From Thermoplasmata archaeon (GTDB lineage: Archaea; Thermoplasmatota; Thermoplasmata; Thermoplasmatales; Thermoplasmataceae): a stretch of DNA of 64,000 nucleotides. This document shows positions 36,020-45,176 of this stretch, piece after piece (positions within the stretch are counted from its first letter, which is position 1; every line of letters starts with the position of its first letter). The DNA lies in NCBI GenBank assembly GCA_021846395.1, contig JAJZXB010000002.1, positions 62,001-126,000 on the forward strand, in the 5' to 3' direction. The notes beneath the pieces were generated by a model. It was not told the origin of the DNA. It worked only from the letters and a program-made list of their open reading frames with translations, and searched no databases. A program made the translations under genes and the position numbers.

Positions 36020-36750
36020 AAAATTTAATACCATATTTTACACTTGGATATCCTGATAATGAGACTTTGCTGAAGTTTTTAAAAACTATTCCGATTGAAA
36101 AAATAAATTATATCGAATTTGGTTTTCCTTCAAATGATCCGAGATATGATGGGCCAACAATTAGAACAAGCCATAAAATTGGAAATGACAACTTTGATGA
36201 GAATATTTACCGGGATATTTTTGATTATTTTCATGAAAATAATATAAAAATGTATTCCCTATCTTATTATTCAGATATAAGACCAAAATTTAAGGAGTTT
36301 ATAAATTATCTCAGGAAAGTAAATTTTTCGGGAATTATTATTCCTGATTTAATTATAGATTATTTTGCTGAATCTTCAAAAATAATAAGCTATCTGAATG
36401 ATGTAAATTTCGAATATATACCATTTTTTTCACCTGCAACTCCCGATGCTATTATAAAAAACATTTCAAACATGACAAATTCATGGATATATTATGGATT
36501 GCAACCTTCAACTGGAATAGATATACCGTATGAAATTGATTATACAACTGAAAGAATAAATTCTTTAATACCCGGAAGGGAAATCACATATGGTTTTGGC
36601 ATTAAAACCGAAGATGATATCAGAGAACTGATGAAAAATGGAGGTTCAGGAGTTGCAATAGGAAGTCATATAGAAAAAATGCTTGGAAACGGTGATGAGA
36701 AAGGATTTCTCGAATACATTGACAGAATAAGGGGGGTTCTTGATGAATAA
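36016..36750 (+). CDS. trpA: Tryptophan synthase alpha subunit
   Basis: Cleaves indole-3-glycerol phosphate to indole and glyceraldehyde 3-phosphate. A 244-residue TIM barrel. Catalytic E34 ([11 protein letters not shown]) and the Asp in IIIPDL (D111) are present, and the phosphate-binding GFGIKTEDD and SGVAIGSH occur near the C-terminus. The ATG overlaps the trpB stop (ATGA), and its own stop overlaps the trpD start, so the three are co-translated. Confidence 0.95.
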   Translation: MKNLIPYFTLGYPDNETLLKFLKTIPIEKINYIEFGFPSNDPRYDGPTIRTSHKIGNDNFDENIYRDIFDYFHENNIKMYSLSYYSDIRPKFKEFINYLRKVNFSGIIIPDLIIDYFAESSKIISYLNDVNFEYIPFFSPATPDAIIKNISNMTNSWIYYGLQPSTGIDIPYEIDYTTERINSLIPGREITYGFGIKTEDDIRELMKNGGSGVAIGSHIEKMLGNGDEKGFLEYIDRIRGVLDE

Positions 36751-37723
36751 TATGGAACATTTCAACAGAAATTTATCAAAAAATGAGGCAAAAAATATCA
36801 TGATAAATATTGTAGATATGCCTGATAGCTACAAGTCGAATTTTTTGATATCCCTCCACAATAAGGGTGAAACAGCAGAAGAAATTGCAGGATTTGCGGA
36901 TGCCATTAGATCACTGTCAAAATTGAAAATCAAATATGGTAATCTAACGGACATTGTTGGCACCGGTGGTGATAAAAAAAATACCATAAACGTGAGCACA
37001 GCAGCTAGCATTGTCCTTGCTTCAATGGGCCTAAAAGTAGCAAAACATGGAAATTTTGGCATTACTGGAAATCATGGAAGTGCAGATTTAATGAAATTTC
37101 TTGGATATAACTTCCACATGCCGGATGATGAAATAATAAAAAATTTAAATGAAAAGGGCTATGTTTACATACTTGCCCCAGAATACAATGAAAATTTTGC
37201 CAAATTTGCGAGCGTTAGAAAATCTCTTGGGTTCAAAACGGTATTCAATATTTTAGGGCCTCTAACAAATCCATTGAATCCAGAATGTGTTGTTCTTGGA
37301 GCATATGATAACAGCATAGCAGAATTATATTCAAATATTCTTATAAAAGATTCAAAAAGAGGATTTGTAATAACGTCGGAAGACGGAATGGATGAAATGT
37401 CTCCGTTTTCAGTAAATAATATATATCATGTGGATAAAAGCATCACCAATTTTAAACTGGATCCCAAAAAATTCATAGAGGATGATATTTCAATTGATGA
37501 CATATCATCACCTGATTCAAAAACAAGCTTTGAAATGACCGTAGGTGGAATGAAAGGAGAAAATAAAAAAGTGTCCGAATTTATAGCTTTAAATGTTGCT
37601 CCTGCACTAGTTGCAAATGGAATTTATAAGACCATTCAGGATGCCTACTTCGGTGTTATTGAACACATAAATGAGGGAAAGGTTATGAATAAAATTAAGG
37701 AGGTGTTCAATTATAAAGATTAA
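36743..37723 (+). CDS. trpD: Anthranilate phosphoribosyltransferase
   Basis: Adds PRPP-derived ribose phosphate to anthranilate. About 326 residues. The PRPP-binding GTGGDKKNTINVST, the KHGN and the SSADLMK-like GNHGSADLM motifs, and the late LGPLTNPLNPE are all present. The ATG at 36743 follows a GGGGGG Shine-Dalgarno-like run by 6 bases and is preferred to the adjacent TTG at 36740. It overlaps trpA by 8 bases. Its 3' end contains the AAGGAGGTG site that serves trpF. Confidence 0.95.
   Translation: MNNMEHFNRNLSKNEAKNIMINIVDMPDSYKSNFLISLHNKGETAEEIAGFADAIRSLSKLKIKYGNLTDIVGTGGDKKNTINVSTAASIVLASMGLKVAKHGNFGITGNHGSADLMKFLGYNFHMPDDEIIKNLNEKGYVYILAPEYNENFAKFASVRKSLGFKTVFNILGPLTNPLNPECVVLGAYDNSIAELYSNILIKDSKRGFVITSEDGMDEMSPFSVNNIYHVDKSITNFKLDPKKFIEDDISIDDISSPDSKTSFEMTVGGMKGENKKVSEFIALNVAPALVANGIYKTIQDAYFGVIEHINEGKVMNKIKEVFNYKD
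37697..37705 (+). promoter_or_regulatory. Ribosome-binding site that decides the trpF start
   Basis: The strong Shine-Dalgarno AAGGAGGTG inside the end of trpD is one of the best such matches in the window. No canonical start codon follows it at a suitable distance in the trpF frame. It points to initiation at ATA 37713 or ATT 37710. Confidence 0.7.
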
Positions 37724-38306
37724 AATTTGTGGCATTACAAATATGGAGGATGCAAACTATTCCATACATAAAGGCGCCGAATTTATTGGAGTAATTCTTG
37801 ATAAAAAAATAAAAAGGCATGGCAATGAAGGGCTTATAGGGGAAATTAAAAAAGCCCATCCGGATATAAAGGTTGTTGGTGTATATACTAGTATGCCTGA
37901 GAATAATAATTTTCAGGAAGATATTTTACAGCTACACTTTCCCCATACACCAAAGGAGATACTTTACATTAAAAATAAACTTAAAAAGGGAGTTATTTCC
38001 GTCATAAATATAAATAATGAAAATTATCAGACCAAATTGGAAGAATATATTGAGGCTGGATCTGATTATATCTTGCTTGAGGATAGAGATGGGATCATAA
38101 ATGACCTTGAAAAGATTTCCCAATTGAATATGAACAGGGTTGCCATAGCAGGCAAGATAGGTAGTGAAAATATATCAGCCATGATCTCCTTAAATCCAGC
38201 TTTTATTGATCTCAGCAGCTCCCTGGAGGAAAGAATTGGAAAAAAATCGTTCAAAAAGATGGATGAATTATTCAGTGTAATAAGTGATGCAAATGTTACT
38301 AGATAA
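37713..38306 (+). CDS. trpF: Phosphoribosylanthranilate isomerase with a non-AUG start
   Basis: An Amadori isomerase of the TIM-barrel TrpF family. The conserved N-terminus IKICGITNMEDA with the catalytic Cys lies upstream of the first ATG (37743), and the frame has no ATG, GTG or TTG between a stop at 37686 and that ATG. A strong AAGGAGGTG ribosome-binding site (37697-37705) is 7 bases from ATA 37713 and 4 from ATT 37710, so translation must begin at ATA or ATT to give a normal 197-residue enzyme. It overlaps trpD by 11 bases. The catalytic Asp region is visible near residue 130 (LLEDRDG). Confidence 0.85.
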   Translation: MKIKICGITNMEDANYSIHKGAEFIGVILDKKIKRHGNEGLIGEIKKAHPDIKVVGVYTSMPENNNFQEDILQLHFPHTPKEILYIKNKLKKGVISVININNENYQTKLEEYIEAGSDYILLEDRDGIINDLEKISQLNMNRVAIAGKIGSENISAMISLNPAFIDLSSSLEERIGKKSFKKMDELFSVISDANVTR

Positions 38307-39444
38307 AATTAATACTTTTTGTGATAAAAATATTGCGTATTTTGTAAAATTTGATGAGGATAGAAAGTCAGGAACCGAAAATCTCTTCGTATCTGGCAAA
38401 GATCCTGTTAAAATATATCAGAATGCCCTTGATTACCTGAACGGTGAAATGAAAGCATACATGAAAAATTATGAGGAAATACCTCTGTTTATCACATATG
38501 ATTTTATAGATGAAATTTTTCCAGATATACATATAATGAGATCAAAATGGCCTGAAATTGCTTTTATTTTGCCTGAACAAACATTTAAGGAAAAAATAGT
38601 CCGTGAAGAAAAGCCATCATACGTCAAAAATTTTGATATAATTGATGGCGAGCTTTCCATCGAAATTGATGATGCAATAAATAGAATAAAAAATGGGGAA
38701 TTGCTGCAGATTGTCATTTCAAAGAGATTCGATTTGAGTGATTTTGATGTTATGAACGCCATTAAAAATTTTATCTTCAACGATAAATCATTGTATGTTT
38801 ATTATTACAAATTTGGGGATTTGCAGATAATTGGAAGTTCACCTGAAAACATTTTTACCGTGTTTGATAAAAAAATTATAATAAATCCAATTGCTGGAAC
38901 AAGAAAAAGAGGAGATACCGGCCAGGAGGATATCAAACTTGAAATGGAATTGAAAAAGGATGAAAAGGAACTCCTGGAACACAGAATGCTTGTTGACCTT
39001 GCAAGAAATGACCTTGGAAAAATATGCGAACCGGGCTCGGTAAACGTTGTAAAATCAATGGAAATTCAGAAATTTGCATCCGTTCAGCATCTTGTAAGTT
39101 CAGTTGAGGGTAGACTTATCAACAACAATCCAGGTGACATTTTAAAGGCTGTTTTCCCTGCAGGCACAGTAAGCGGTGCCCCAAAGAAAAGAGCGATATA
39201 TTTGATAAATCAGTATGAAAAAATTCCAAGGGGCCCATACGCTGGTGCTGTGGGTGTAATGGGAAATGAACATATGGATATGGCACTGGCCATAAGAACA
39301 TTATTTAAAAATAAGGATGAAAATTATACACAGGCAGGTGCAGGCATAGTTAAGGATTCAATTGCAATAAATGAGGTAAATGAGATGCATTCAAAGGCTC
39401 TTACTGTAATAGGGGGTTTATATGAAAAAAATATTGATGATTGA
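38287..39444 (+). CDS. trpE: Anthranilate synthase component I
   Basis: Makes anthranilate from chorismate with the glutamine amidotransferase TrpG. About 385 residues, shorter than most TrpE. The chorismate-binding core includes GSSPENIF, INPIAGTRKRG, KDEKELLEHRMLVDLARNDLG, SVQHLVSSVEG and SGAPKKRA. The N-terminal domain is reduced, and the LLES motif that binds tryptophan for feedback in many TrpE was not seen. GTG 38284, ATG 38287 and ATG 38293 are alternative starts. It overlaps trpF by about 20 bases and trpG by 23. Confidence 0.94.
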   Translation: MQMLLDKINTFCDKNIAYFVKFDEDRKSGTENLFVSGKDPVKIYQNALDYLNGEMKAYMKNYEEIPLFITYDFIDEIFPDIHIMRSKWPEIAFILPEQTFKEKIVREEKPSYVKNFDIIDGELSIEIDDAINRIKNGELLQIVISKRFDLSDFDVMNAIKNFIFNDKSLYVYYYKFGDLQIIGSSPENIFTVFDKKIIINPIAGTRKRGDTGQEDIKLEMELKKDEKELLEHRMLVDLARNDLGKICEPGSVNVVKSMEIQKFASVQHLVSSVEGRLINNNPGDILKAVFPAGTVSGAPKKRAIYLINQYEKIPRGPYAGAVGVMGNEHMDMALAIRTLFKNKDENYTQAGAGIVKDSIAINEVNEMHSKALTVIGGLYEKNIDD

Positions 39445-39985
39445 CAACTATGACTCTTTTGTGTATAACATATACCAGTATGTTGCTTCAATGGGGGTTC
39501 ATGTGGACATAATTGAAAATGATAAAATAGATAAAATCAGCAATAATTATGATGGATTTATAATATCCCCTGGCCCAGGAAACCCAAAAAATATTGAAGA
39601 TAGTGGGAATTTGCTTGAATTTATTGAATATAATAGGCAAAAATATTTTCTTGGCATCTGTTTCGGACATCAGATTCTTGGGTATTACCTTGGTTCTGAC
39701 ATTAAGCTGTCTGGAAGGTTGATGCATGGCCAGCTTGATTATATAAATCATGGTGATAGCCTGTTGTATAAAAATATTCCATCCAGATTCGAAGCCATAA
39801 GATACCATTCACTTGTTATTACAGATAATGAGAATATTATTGTTGATGCTTACTCGGAAAAAGATAAAGAAATAATGGGTTTTCATTCAAAAAGTGGCAA
39901 TATGTTCGGCATACAGTTCCATCCAGAAAGTTATTACTCTAAATATGGTTTTGAAATCATAAAAAATTTTGTTGATGCCTTATGA
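39422..39985 (+). CDS. trpG: Anthranilate synthase component II (glutamine amidotransferase)
   Basis: Class I glutamine amidotransferase of 187 residues that feeds ammonia to TrpE. DNYDSFVYNIYQY and SPGPGNP open the protein. The catalytic triad is C80 (LGICFGHQ), H167 and E169 (FHPES). A good AGGGGGT ribosome site precedes the ATG at 39422. The stop overlaps trpC (ATGA). Confidence 0.95.
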   Translation: MKKILMIDNYDSFVYNIYQYVASMGVHVDIIENDKIDKISNNYDGFIISPGPGNPKNIEDSGNLLEFIEYNRQKYFLGICFGHQILGYYLGSDIKLSGRLMHGQLDYINHGDSLLYKNIPSRFEAIRYHSLVITDNENIIVDAYSEKDKEIMGFHSKSGNMFGIQFHPESYYSKYGFEIIKNFVDAL

Positions 39986-40713
39986 TAGTTGATGAAATTT
40001 ATAAAAATAATAACAGCAGAAAGTTAAATCTTGAAAATTTAAGAAGCAGAACGGTTATAAAATTATCAGATTCACTTAAATCCTCCAAAATTAAACCAGG
40101 AATAATAGCTGAGTATAAAAGAAAATCACCATCAGGTTTTAATAATATGATCAACACTGATAAATTTAAATACTTTGATTCAATAAAGGAAAGCATTGTA
40201 GGAATCAGTATTTTAACGGAGCCACATTATTTTAATGGGGACCAGTTAGATGCTGTATCTGTGCAATGCTATAGCAAACCAATACTGATTAAAGATTTCA
40301 TATCAAGCAGAAAAATGGTAAAATCGTCCTTCATGATAGGTGGCGATATATTTCTGTTGATAGCGGATTTCCTTGATGGCAACAGAATAAAAGATCTGGT
40401 GGCCTATGGAAAATCGTTGGGAATGGAAGCTTTAATAGAGGTCCATAATCCGGAAAATATAAAAAATATAATTCCGGATGAAAATGTAATAATAGGATAT
40501 AACAGGAGGAATCTTGAAACCCTGAAAATGGAAGATGACTCTGAATCTGTTTACGATAAACTGAAGAGCTTTGGTTTGCCCTTAATACTGGAGAGCGGAA
40601 TAAACTCTGAAAATGCAAAAAGTCTGCATCTGAAAAAATATGATGGTCTTTTGATAGGCTCATCTCTACTTTCCAGAGACAGCATAAATAAAATAATAGA
40701 GGTATTAAAATGA
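39982..40713 (+). CDS. trpC: Indole-3-glycerol phosphate synthase
   Basis: Closes the indole ring: carboxyphenylaminodeoxyribulose phosphate to indole-3-glycerol phosphate. A 243-residue TIM barrel. AEYKRKSPSG has the N-terminal Lys pair (K46, K48), SILTEPHYFNG the catalytic Glu, PILIKDFI the catalytic Lys, and IGYNRRNLETL and ILESGI follow. It is joined by 4-base overlaps to trpG and to the DAHP synthase gene. Confidence 0.95.
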   Translation: MIVDEIYKNNNSRKLNLENLRSRTVIKLSDSLKSSKIKPGIIAEYKRKSPSGFNNMINTDKFKYFDSIKESIVGISILTEPHYFNGDQLDAVSVQCYSKPILIKDFISSRKMVKSSFMIGGDIFLLIADFLDGNRIKDLVAYGKSLGMEALIEVHNPENIKNIIPDENVIIGYNRRNLETLKMEDDSESVYDKLKSFGLPLILESGINSENAKSLHLKKYDGLLIGSSLLSRDSINKIIEVLK

Positions 40714-41492
40714 TAAATATAAAAATAAATAAAAATCTGGAAATGAACGAAAAAAGTTTCCTGATGATAGCAGGCCCATGTGCGGTGGAGAGTAAAGAGC
40801 AGGTTATGGAAGTGGCCAAAAAACTTAAGGAAATGGGTGTGAATGTGCTGAGAGGCGGTGCTTTCAAACCAAGAACATGCCCTGACTCATTCCAGGGACT
40901 TGGAGAAGAGGGATTGAAATTGCTTGTTAAGGCAAGAGAAGAAACTGGTATGGCCATTGTTACAGAGGTCATGGATACAGAAAACCTTTCGCTTGTTGAG
41001 GAATATTCCGATATAATACAAATAGGTTCAAGGAACTGCCAGAATTTTTCCCTGCTTAAGGAAGTTGGCAAATATGATAAACCTGTGCTTCTAAAAAGAG
41101 GATTTGGAAACACAATATCAGAATTGATAGGCTCATCAAAATACATTTCACAGAGTGGCAATAATCGGGTGATTCTGGTTGAAAGGGGAATAAGAACATT
41201 TGAAACAGCAACAAGATTCACACTGGATGTTTCCGCTGTGCCGTTGCTTCATGAAAAAACTGAATTTCCAGTGATAATTGACCCAAGCCACCCTGCAGGG
41301 GTGAGCAGATATGTGGAGCCACTAGCGATGGCAGGAACAGCAGCCGGTGCTGATGGCCTTATAATAGAGGTTCATCCAAATCCGAAGGAAGCTCTAAGCG
41401 ATTCTTCACAGCAGCTGACAATACCTGAGTACAACCATTTATATGAAAAAATAAAAAGAATTGCACCAATAATAGATAAATACGTAATTTAA
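40710..41492 (+). CDS. aroF: DAHP synthase (3-deoxy-7-phosphoheptulonate synthase), type I-beta
   Basis: First step of the shikimate pathway: PEP plus erythrose 4-phosphate. The 260-residue core resembles KDO8P-synthase-like, single-domain DAHP synthases: [56 protein letters not shown] and [10 protein letters not shown]. It has no regulatory extension, so feedback control by aromatic amino acids is not expected at this enzyme. It is the last gene of the trp operon, coupling pathway entry to tryptophan synthesis. A tail-to-tail gene follows with a 4-base overlap. Confidence 0.95.
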   Translation: MINIKINKNLEMNEKSFLMIAGPCAVESKEQVMEVAKKLKEMGVNVLRGGAFKPRTCPDSFQGLGEEGLKLLVKAREETGMAIVTEVMDTENLSLVEEYSDIIQIGSRNCQNFSLLKEVGKYDKPVLLKRGFGNTISELIGSSKYISQSGNNRVILVERGIRTFETATRFTLDVSAVPLLHEKTEFPVIIDPSHPAGVSRYVEPLAMAGTAAGADGLIIEVHPNPKEALSDSSQQLTIPEYNHLYEKIKRIAPIIDKYVI

Positions 41493-42091
41493 GATTTTTT
41501 GTGCTTTTCCAGTTCATTGCCTCTATTTATTTCTTTTAAAGACTTTTTTGCAGTATTTCTGTGTTTTGTGATTACATAAAATGCTCCAAAAATCAAGACA
41601 ACACTTGCAATCATTGCACCTATAGCCGTATATGTTTTCTCAGGGTCAACTGCTATTGTTATGGCTGCAGTATTTGATTGTATATTTGCTTTTGAGGGTG
41701 GAGTTGTATTGTAATATGGGGTTACAGATACCGTGGGTTTTCCGGATACTGTGGGAGTAAATGTAAAATTGACTGTTTTATTTGAACTTGCATTTATAGG
41801 AGAATTATAACTCTGTGTATATACCTTGCCTCTGATGTCCAGTGACAGATTATAGTGATTGATGCTTGATGTTGAATTTGTGTTTAAAAGTTTAATTTGA
41901 AGGGTGCCGCTGTGGTATTCTACCAATTTATGCGGTTCGGATATATTTTTAACAATTAAATATGAAACATTTGCATCGGATAATTCTGGTGTTGCACCTT
42001 TATGAATATTGCCCGTATCCTGAAAGGCCATAACTGTAAAACCTGTGATCATTATTATAACTATTGTAATTACTGCAATTCCCTTTTTCAT
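41489..42091 (-). CDS. Hypothetical secreted protein with C-terminal membrane anchor
   Basis: Not recognised. About 200 residues. A signal-type helix (residues 3-22: a KKGIAVITIVIIMITGFT-like stretch) starts the protein. The body is Asn/Ser/Thr-rich with beta strands and repeated N-x-S/T sites, including an Ig-like unit (GTLQIKLLNTNSTSSINHYNL, VSVTPYYNTT). A membrane helix (about 160-180) and a basic cytosolic tail end it. It is probably a surface protein. ATG 42091 is preferred to the GTG at 42100. Confidence 0.7.
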   Translation of the reverse strand: MKKGIAVITIVIIMITGFTVMAFQDTGNIHKGATPELSDANVSYLIVKNISEPHKLVEYHSGTLQIKLLNTNSTSSINHYNLSLDIRGKVYTQSYNSPINASSNKTVNFTFTPTVSGKPTVSVTPYYNTTPPSKANIQSNTAAITIAVDPEKTYTAIGAMIASVVLIFGAFYVITKHRNTAKKSLKEINRGNELEKHKKS

Positions 42092-42185
42092 AAATTCCAC
42101 TTTTTTTATCTTAAATATATCAAATAATATAAAGATTGCCCAGTGTTTTATAAATATTGCTGGAAGTTCGAAGGGAACCGTAAAA

Positions 42186-42305
42186 CTACAACCTTTCGGG
42201 GTTATGGTACGCGGATTTTATAATTTCAACAGACATGCAACGGTACACAGAAAATAACAGTATTGCCATTGTGAATAATGGCTGGCTAATTTTGAAGTGA
42301 TACAT
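42186..42305 (-). pseudogene. Transposase C-terminal relic, second copy
   Basis: A 39-codon frame reads MYHFKISQPLFTMAILLF, then SVYRCMSVEIIKSAYHNPERL. The YRCMSVEIIK part and the underlying DNA match 3847-3945. It lies in the gap between a surface-protein gene and rtcB; the rest of 42101-42321 shows no other gene. The family of the parent element was not identified. Confidence 0.4.
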
Positions 42306-42321
42306 GGCATCTGTTTCCGCC

Positions 42322-43746
42322 CTATCCCTTCATTACTGCCAGCGGTTTCATATTGGTAACTGGATGGGCAATATTGGCTCCATTTACAATCTTTATAACT
42401 TCATCAATGTCCTTGTAACTGTCCGGTGCTTCTTCTGCAATTGCCTTTTTCGTGGCAGCCCTTATATATATACCTCTGGAATTGAGCTCAGTGATTATAT
42501 CATCGGCTGTAAAATTTTCATTCGCTTTTTTTCTGCTAAGTAACCTACCTGCGCCGTGACATGAGCTTCCAAATGAATTTTTCATATTTTCCCTTGTACC
42601 AACCATTATGTATGAAGATGTTCCCATATCGCCCGGAATAATTACAGGATATCCTGTTTCACTGAAATTTCCAAGGGCAATATCCTTTGGAAATGCCCTT
42701 GTTGCACCCTTCCTATGAACGATAAGCTTTCTTCTTTTATTATCTATTTCATGTTCTTCAATTTTGGCCATGTTATGTGCCAAACTGTATACAAGTTCCA
42801 TGCCCATGGATTCAAAATCGTTCCTGAATATATCCTCAAACACCTTCCTTATTTTATATACTATTATCTGTCTATTAACAAATCCATAATTTGCTGCTGC
42901 ATTCATGGCATCGATATAATCCTGTCCTTCTCTGCTTTTAGTATATGCTGAGATAAGTTGCTTATCTCCCTCGTTTTTTACAGCTGCATCCGATTCATTT
43001 AATCTTAGCATAAAGTCACTGGCAACTTGATGTCCCAGACCGCGCGAACCGGTATGTATCATAATTAATATTTGATCCTTTTCAATGCCAAATTTTTTGG
43101 CTATTTTTTTGTCAAATATAGAGTCAACTCTCTGAATCTCAAGAAAATGGTTCCCCCCGCCAAGCGTGCCCAGTTCATTTATGCCTCTTTTCAGAGCCTT
43201 TTCGCTGACATTTGAATAGCCGCAATCCATTTTCCCCTGTTCCTCTGTGTTGCCCATATCCATTTTTGTTGCGTAACCATTGCTGTATGCCCATGATAAT
43301 CCTGACGATATTATATCGTTCAATTTGTTTGAATTCAGCTGAAAACTTGATTTATATTCTATTCCCACAGGTATTGATCTATAGAGATTGTCGAGAATGG
43401 GAGTTATTTTATCCCTGACATCAGCATAAGTAAGAGATGTCTTCAGCAATGAAACCCCACAGTTTATATCGTATCCAACGCCCCCAGGTGATATAATACC
43501 CTCGTCATAGTCAAATGCAGCTACGCCTCCTATGGGAAATCCATAGCCAAGATGTATGTCTGGCATTGCTATTGATTTTTCCACTATCCCGGGCATTGAT
43601 GCAACGTTTGATACTTGTTTAAGTGGCTCATCGTCTGTAAATTTACTCAACAGTGCATCATTTATGAAGACTGTTCCCTTTACTTTCATTGGGCCGGTTT
43701 TTGGAATTTCATATTCGTAATCATTGACCTTTTTCAGGTTGAACAT
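42322..43746 (-). CDS. rtcB: tRNA-splicing ligase RtcB
   Basis: RNA ligase that joins 2',3'-cyclic phosphate and 5'-OH ends, needed after tRNA intron removal. The 474 residues include IGGVAAFDYDEGIISPGGVGYDINCGV with the metal-binding Asp and Cys, LGGGNHFLEIQ, IHTGSRGLGH and SCHGAGRLLSR with the His that takes GMP. No intein interrupts it. It is a single gene with a promoter in the 70 bases before the next divergent gene. Confidence 0.96.
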   Translation of the reverse strand: MFNLKKVNDYEYEIPKTGPMKVKGTVFINDALLSKFTDDEPLKQVSNVASMPGIVEKSIAMPDIHLGYGFPIGGVAAFDYDEGIISPGGVGYDINCGVSLLKTSLTYADVRDKITPILDNLYRSIPVGIEYKSSFQLNSNKLNDIISSGLSWAYSNGYATKMDMGNTEEQGKMDCGYSNVSEKALKRGINELGTLGGGNHFLEIQRVDSIFDKKIAKKFGIEKDQILIMIHTGSRGLGHQVASDFMLRLNESDAAVKNEGDKQLISAYTKSREGQDYIDAMNAAANYGFVNRQIIVYKIRKVFEDIFRNDFESMGMELVYSLAHNMAKIEEHEIDNKRRKLIVHRKGATRAFPKDIALGNFSETGYPVIIPGDMGTSSYIMVGTRENMKNSFGSSCHGAGRLLSRKKANENFTADDIITELNSRGIYIRAATKKAIAEEAPDSYKDIDEVIKIVNGANIAHPVTNMKPLAVMKG

Positions 43747-43816
43747 GTATGCATATTACATCATGAGACATAATTATTTAGAAAAAATTAATAAAATAAT
43801 AAAGTAATACAGTTTA

Positions 43817-44065
43817 ATGTCAAAAATTTTTAACGTTAATTCATTTAATGAAAGAAAAAAATTCGAAATCAAACTTCAGGTGGCCCTTCTAAACAATACT
43901 TTAAAAATTAAGGAAAATTCAAATAATCCCGGGAAATACGATGAATATATTGTCGAAAGAATACAGAAATTAAGAGAATTGCTTGGTACTACATCAAAAT
44001 TTACCATTATGGAGGAGGAGGATGTTTTATACACTCTGGAAGAAAATGTAAAGGGTATTAAATAG
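43817..44065 (+). CDS. Hypothetical protein, 82 aa
   Basis: Not recognised. A small helical, highly charged protein (FNERKKFEIKLQVALLNN, EYIVERIQKLRELLG) with no membrane segment or Cys. It lies 41 bases before the HTH gene on the same strand and may form a regulatory unit with it and the acetyltransferase. Confidence 0.65.
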   Translation: MSKIFNVNSFNERKKFEIKLQVALLNNTLKIKENSNNPGKYDEYIVERIQKLRELLGTTSKFTIMEEEDVLYTLEENVKGIK

Positions 44066-44106
44066 AATTTAACAAATAATATATAAATAATTGGCATATA
44101 TAAATT

Positions 44107-44430
44107 ATGGAAGAGTATTCAATATTTAAGGAAGCAAACGAGGACGTTGAAACATTAAAAAGGCATATTTTGATTATTCAAACGCTGTTAAAGGAACAGC
44201 CACTGGGCATTATAAAAATTGCTCAACATACAGGGATACCGGAACACAAGATAAGATATTCTCTTAGAATACTTGAAAGAGAGGGGATCATTGAAGCATC
44301 GCGTGAGGGTGCAATTTTAACCTCAACATTTCTTGATCAGAAAGAAAATATATTGAATTCCGGCAGGGTACTGATAGAAAAGGTTAATTCTATCTATACT
44401 GATATAAAAAATATTCTGGAGAATCAATGA
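44107..44430 (+). CDS. Winged-helix transcriptional regulator
   Basis: A 107-residue protein. The helix-turn-helix GIIKIAQHTGIPEHKIRYSLRILEREGIIEAS lies at about residues 36-70, followed by a short wing and a C-terminal helix likely used for dimerisation. Target genes are unknown. A TATA-like run just upstream suggests a leaderless message. It overlaps the next gene by 4 bases (ATGA), so the regulator and the acetyltransferase are co-translated. Confidence 0.8.
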   Translation: MEEYSIFKEANEDVETLKRHILIIQTLLKEQPLGIIKIAQHTGIPEHKIRYSLRILEREGIIEASREGAILTSTFLDQKENILNSGRVLIEKVNSIYTDIKNILENQ

Positions 44431-44939
44431 TGTTGTGGAAGAAAAAAGAAAATCTAAGTTTGTCTATAAGAAAAGCGTATCCATCTGATGCAAGGGGAAT
44501 AATTAACTGTATGCAAAGTGTTATGGATGAAAAAATTTATCTTGTAAGCGAATACTATTTATTGACTGAAAGGGGAGAGCAGGAAAGACTGAAGAATCCG
44601 GATGAACTTACACTTGTATGCAATGATAGCGATTTGGTGGTTGGTGTCCTGACACTTCAAAGAGGCATGTATAAAAAAAACAGGCATGTTGCTAATCTTG
44701 GAATTGCAATTAGGCGAAGTTACAGGCATATGAATGTTGGAACGGGTATGATAGAGCAAGCCATGGAATGGGCAAAAAACAATGGGATAAAAAAGGTTAA
44801 CCTTGAAGTATTTTCTACGAATGCAAATGCAATAAAAACGTATAGAAAACTTGGATTTGAATATGAGGGATTGAGAAAATCCCAGTTTTTTATAAATGGA
44901 CAGTATGTGGATGATGTGCTGATGACCCGCATGTTGTAG
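44427..44939 (+). CDS. GNAT family N-acetyltransferase
   Basis: A 170-residue GNAT protein. The acetyl-CoA loop is in NLGIAIRRSYRHMNVGTGMI (R-x-x-x-G-x-G type), with NLEVFSTNANAIKTYRKLGFEYEG after it, as in RimI/SpeG-like members. The acceptor (protein N-terminus, polyamine or other) cannot be told from sequence. Coupling to the regulator upstream suggests coordinated expression. Confidence 0.88.
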   Translation: MMLWKKKENLSLSIRKAYPSDARGIINCMQSVMDEKIYLVSEYYLLTERGEQERLKNPDELTLVCNDSDLVVGVLTLQRGMYKKNRHVANLGIAIRRSYRHMNVGTGMIEQAMEWAKNNGIKKVNLEVFSTNANAIKTYRKLGFEYEGLRKSQFFINGQYVDDVLMTRML

Positions 44940-45176
44940 TTATTTATCCGACAAGTATCATTGTGTACCGATGAAATATTTGGGTGTTATTTAAAATTTT
45001 TAAACCTATCACCATATTCTCAAGATTGTTTTGGGCTTTACATCTGGCGTAACAGAGGGTACCGTGAACATTCGGACCGTTTAAAGGGCATTTTAACTAA
45101 TCCTTCAGTTCCTTTAATCAGCGTAGTTATTATTTCATATATAAACATTTAAATTTTAATTTTACATTATGCGATT

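Noticed and set aside
40331-41221. A 296-codon open frame on the minus strand
   Set aside because: It lies antisense to trpC and the DAHP synthase gene, both of which show full catalytic motifs. Its protein is rich in Ser, Leu and Phe with no domain, as expected for a shadow frame.
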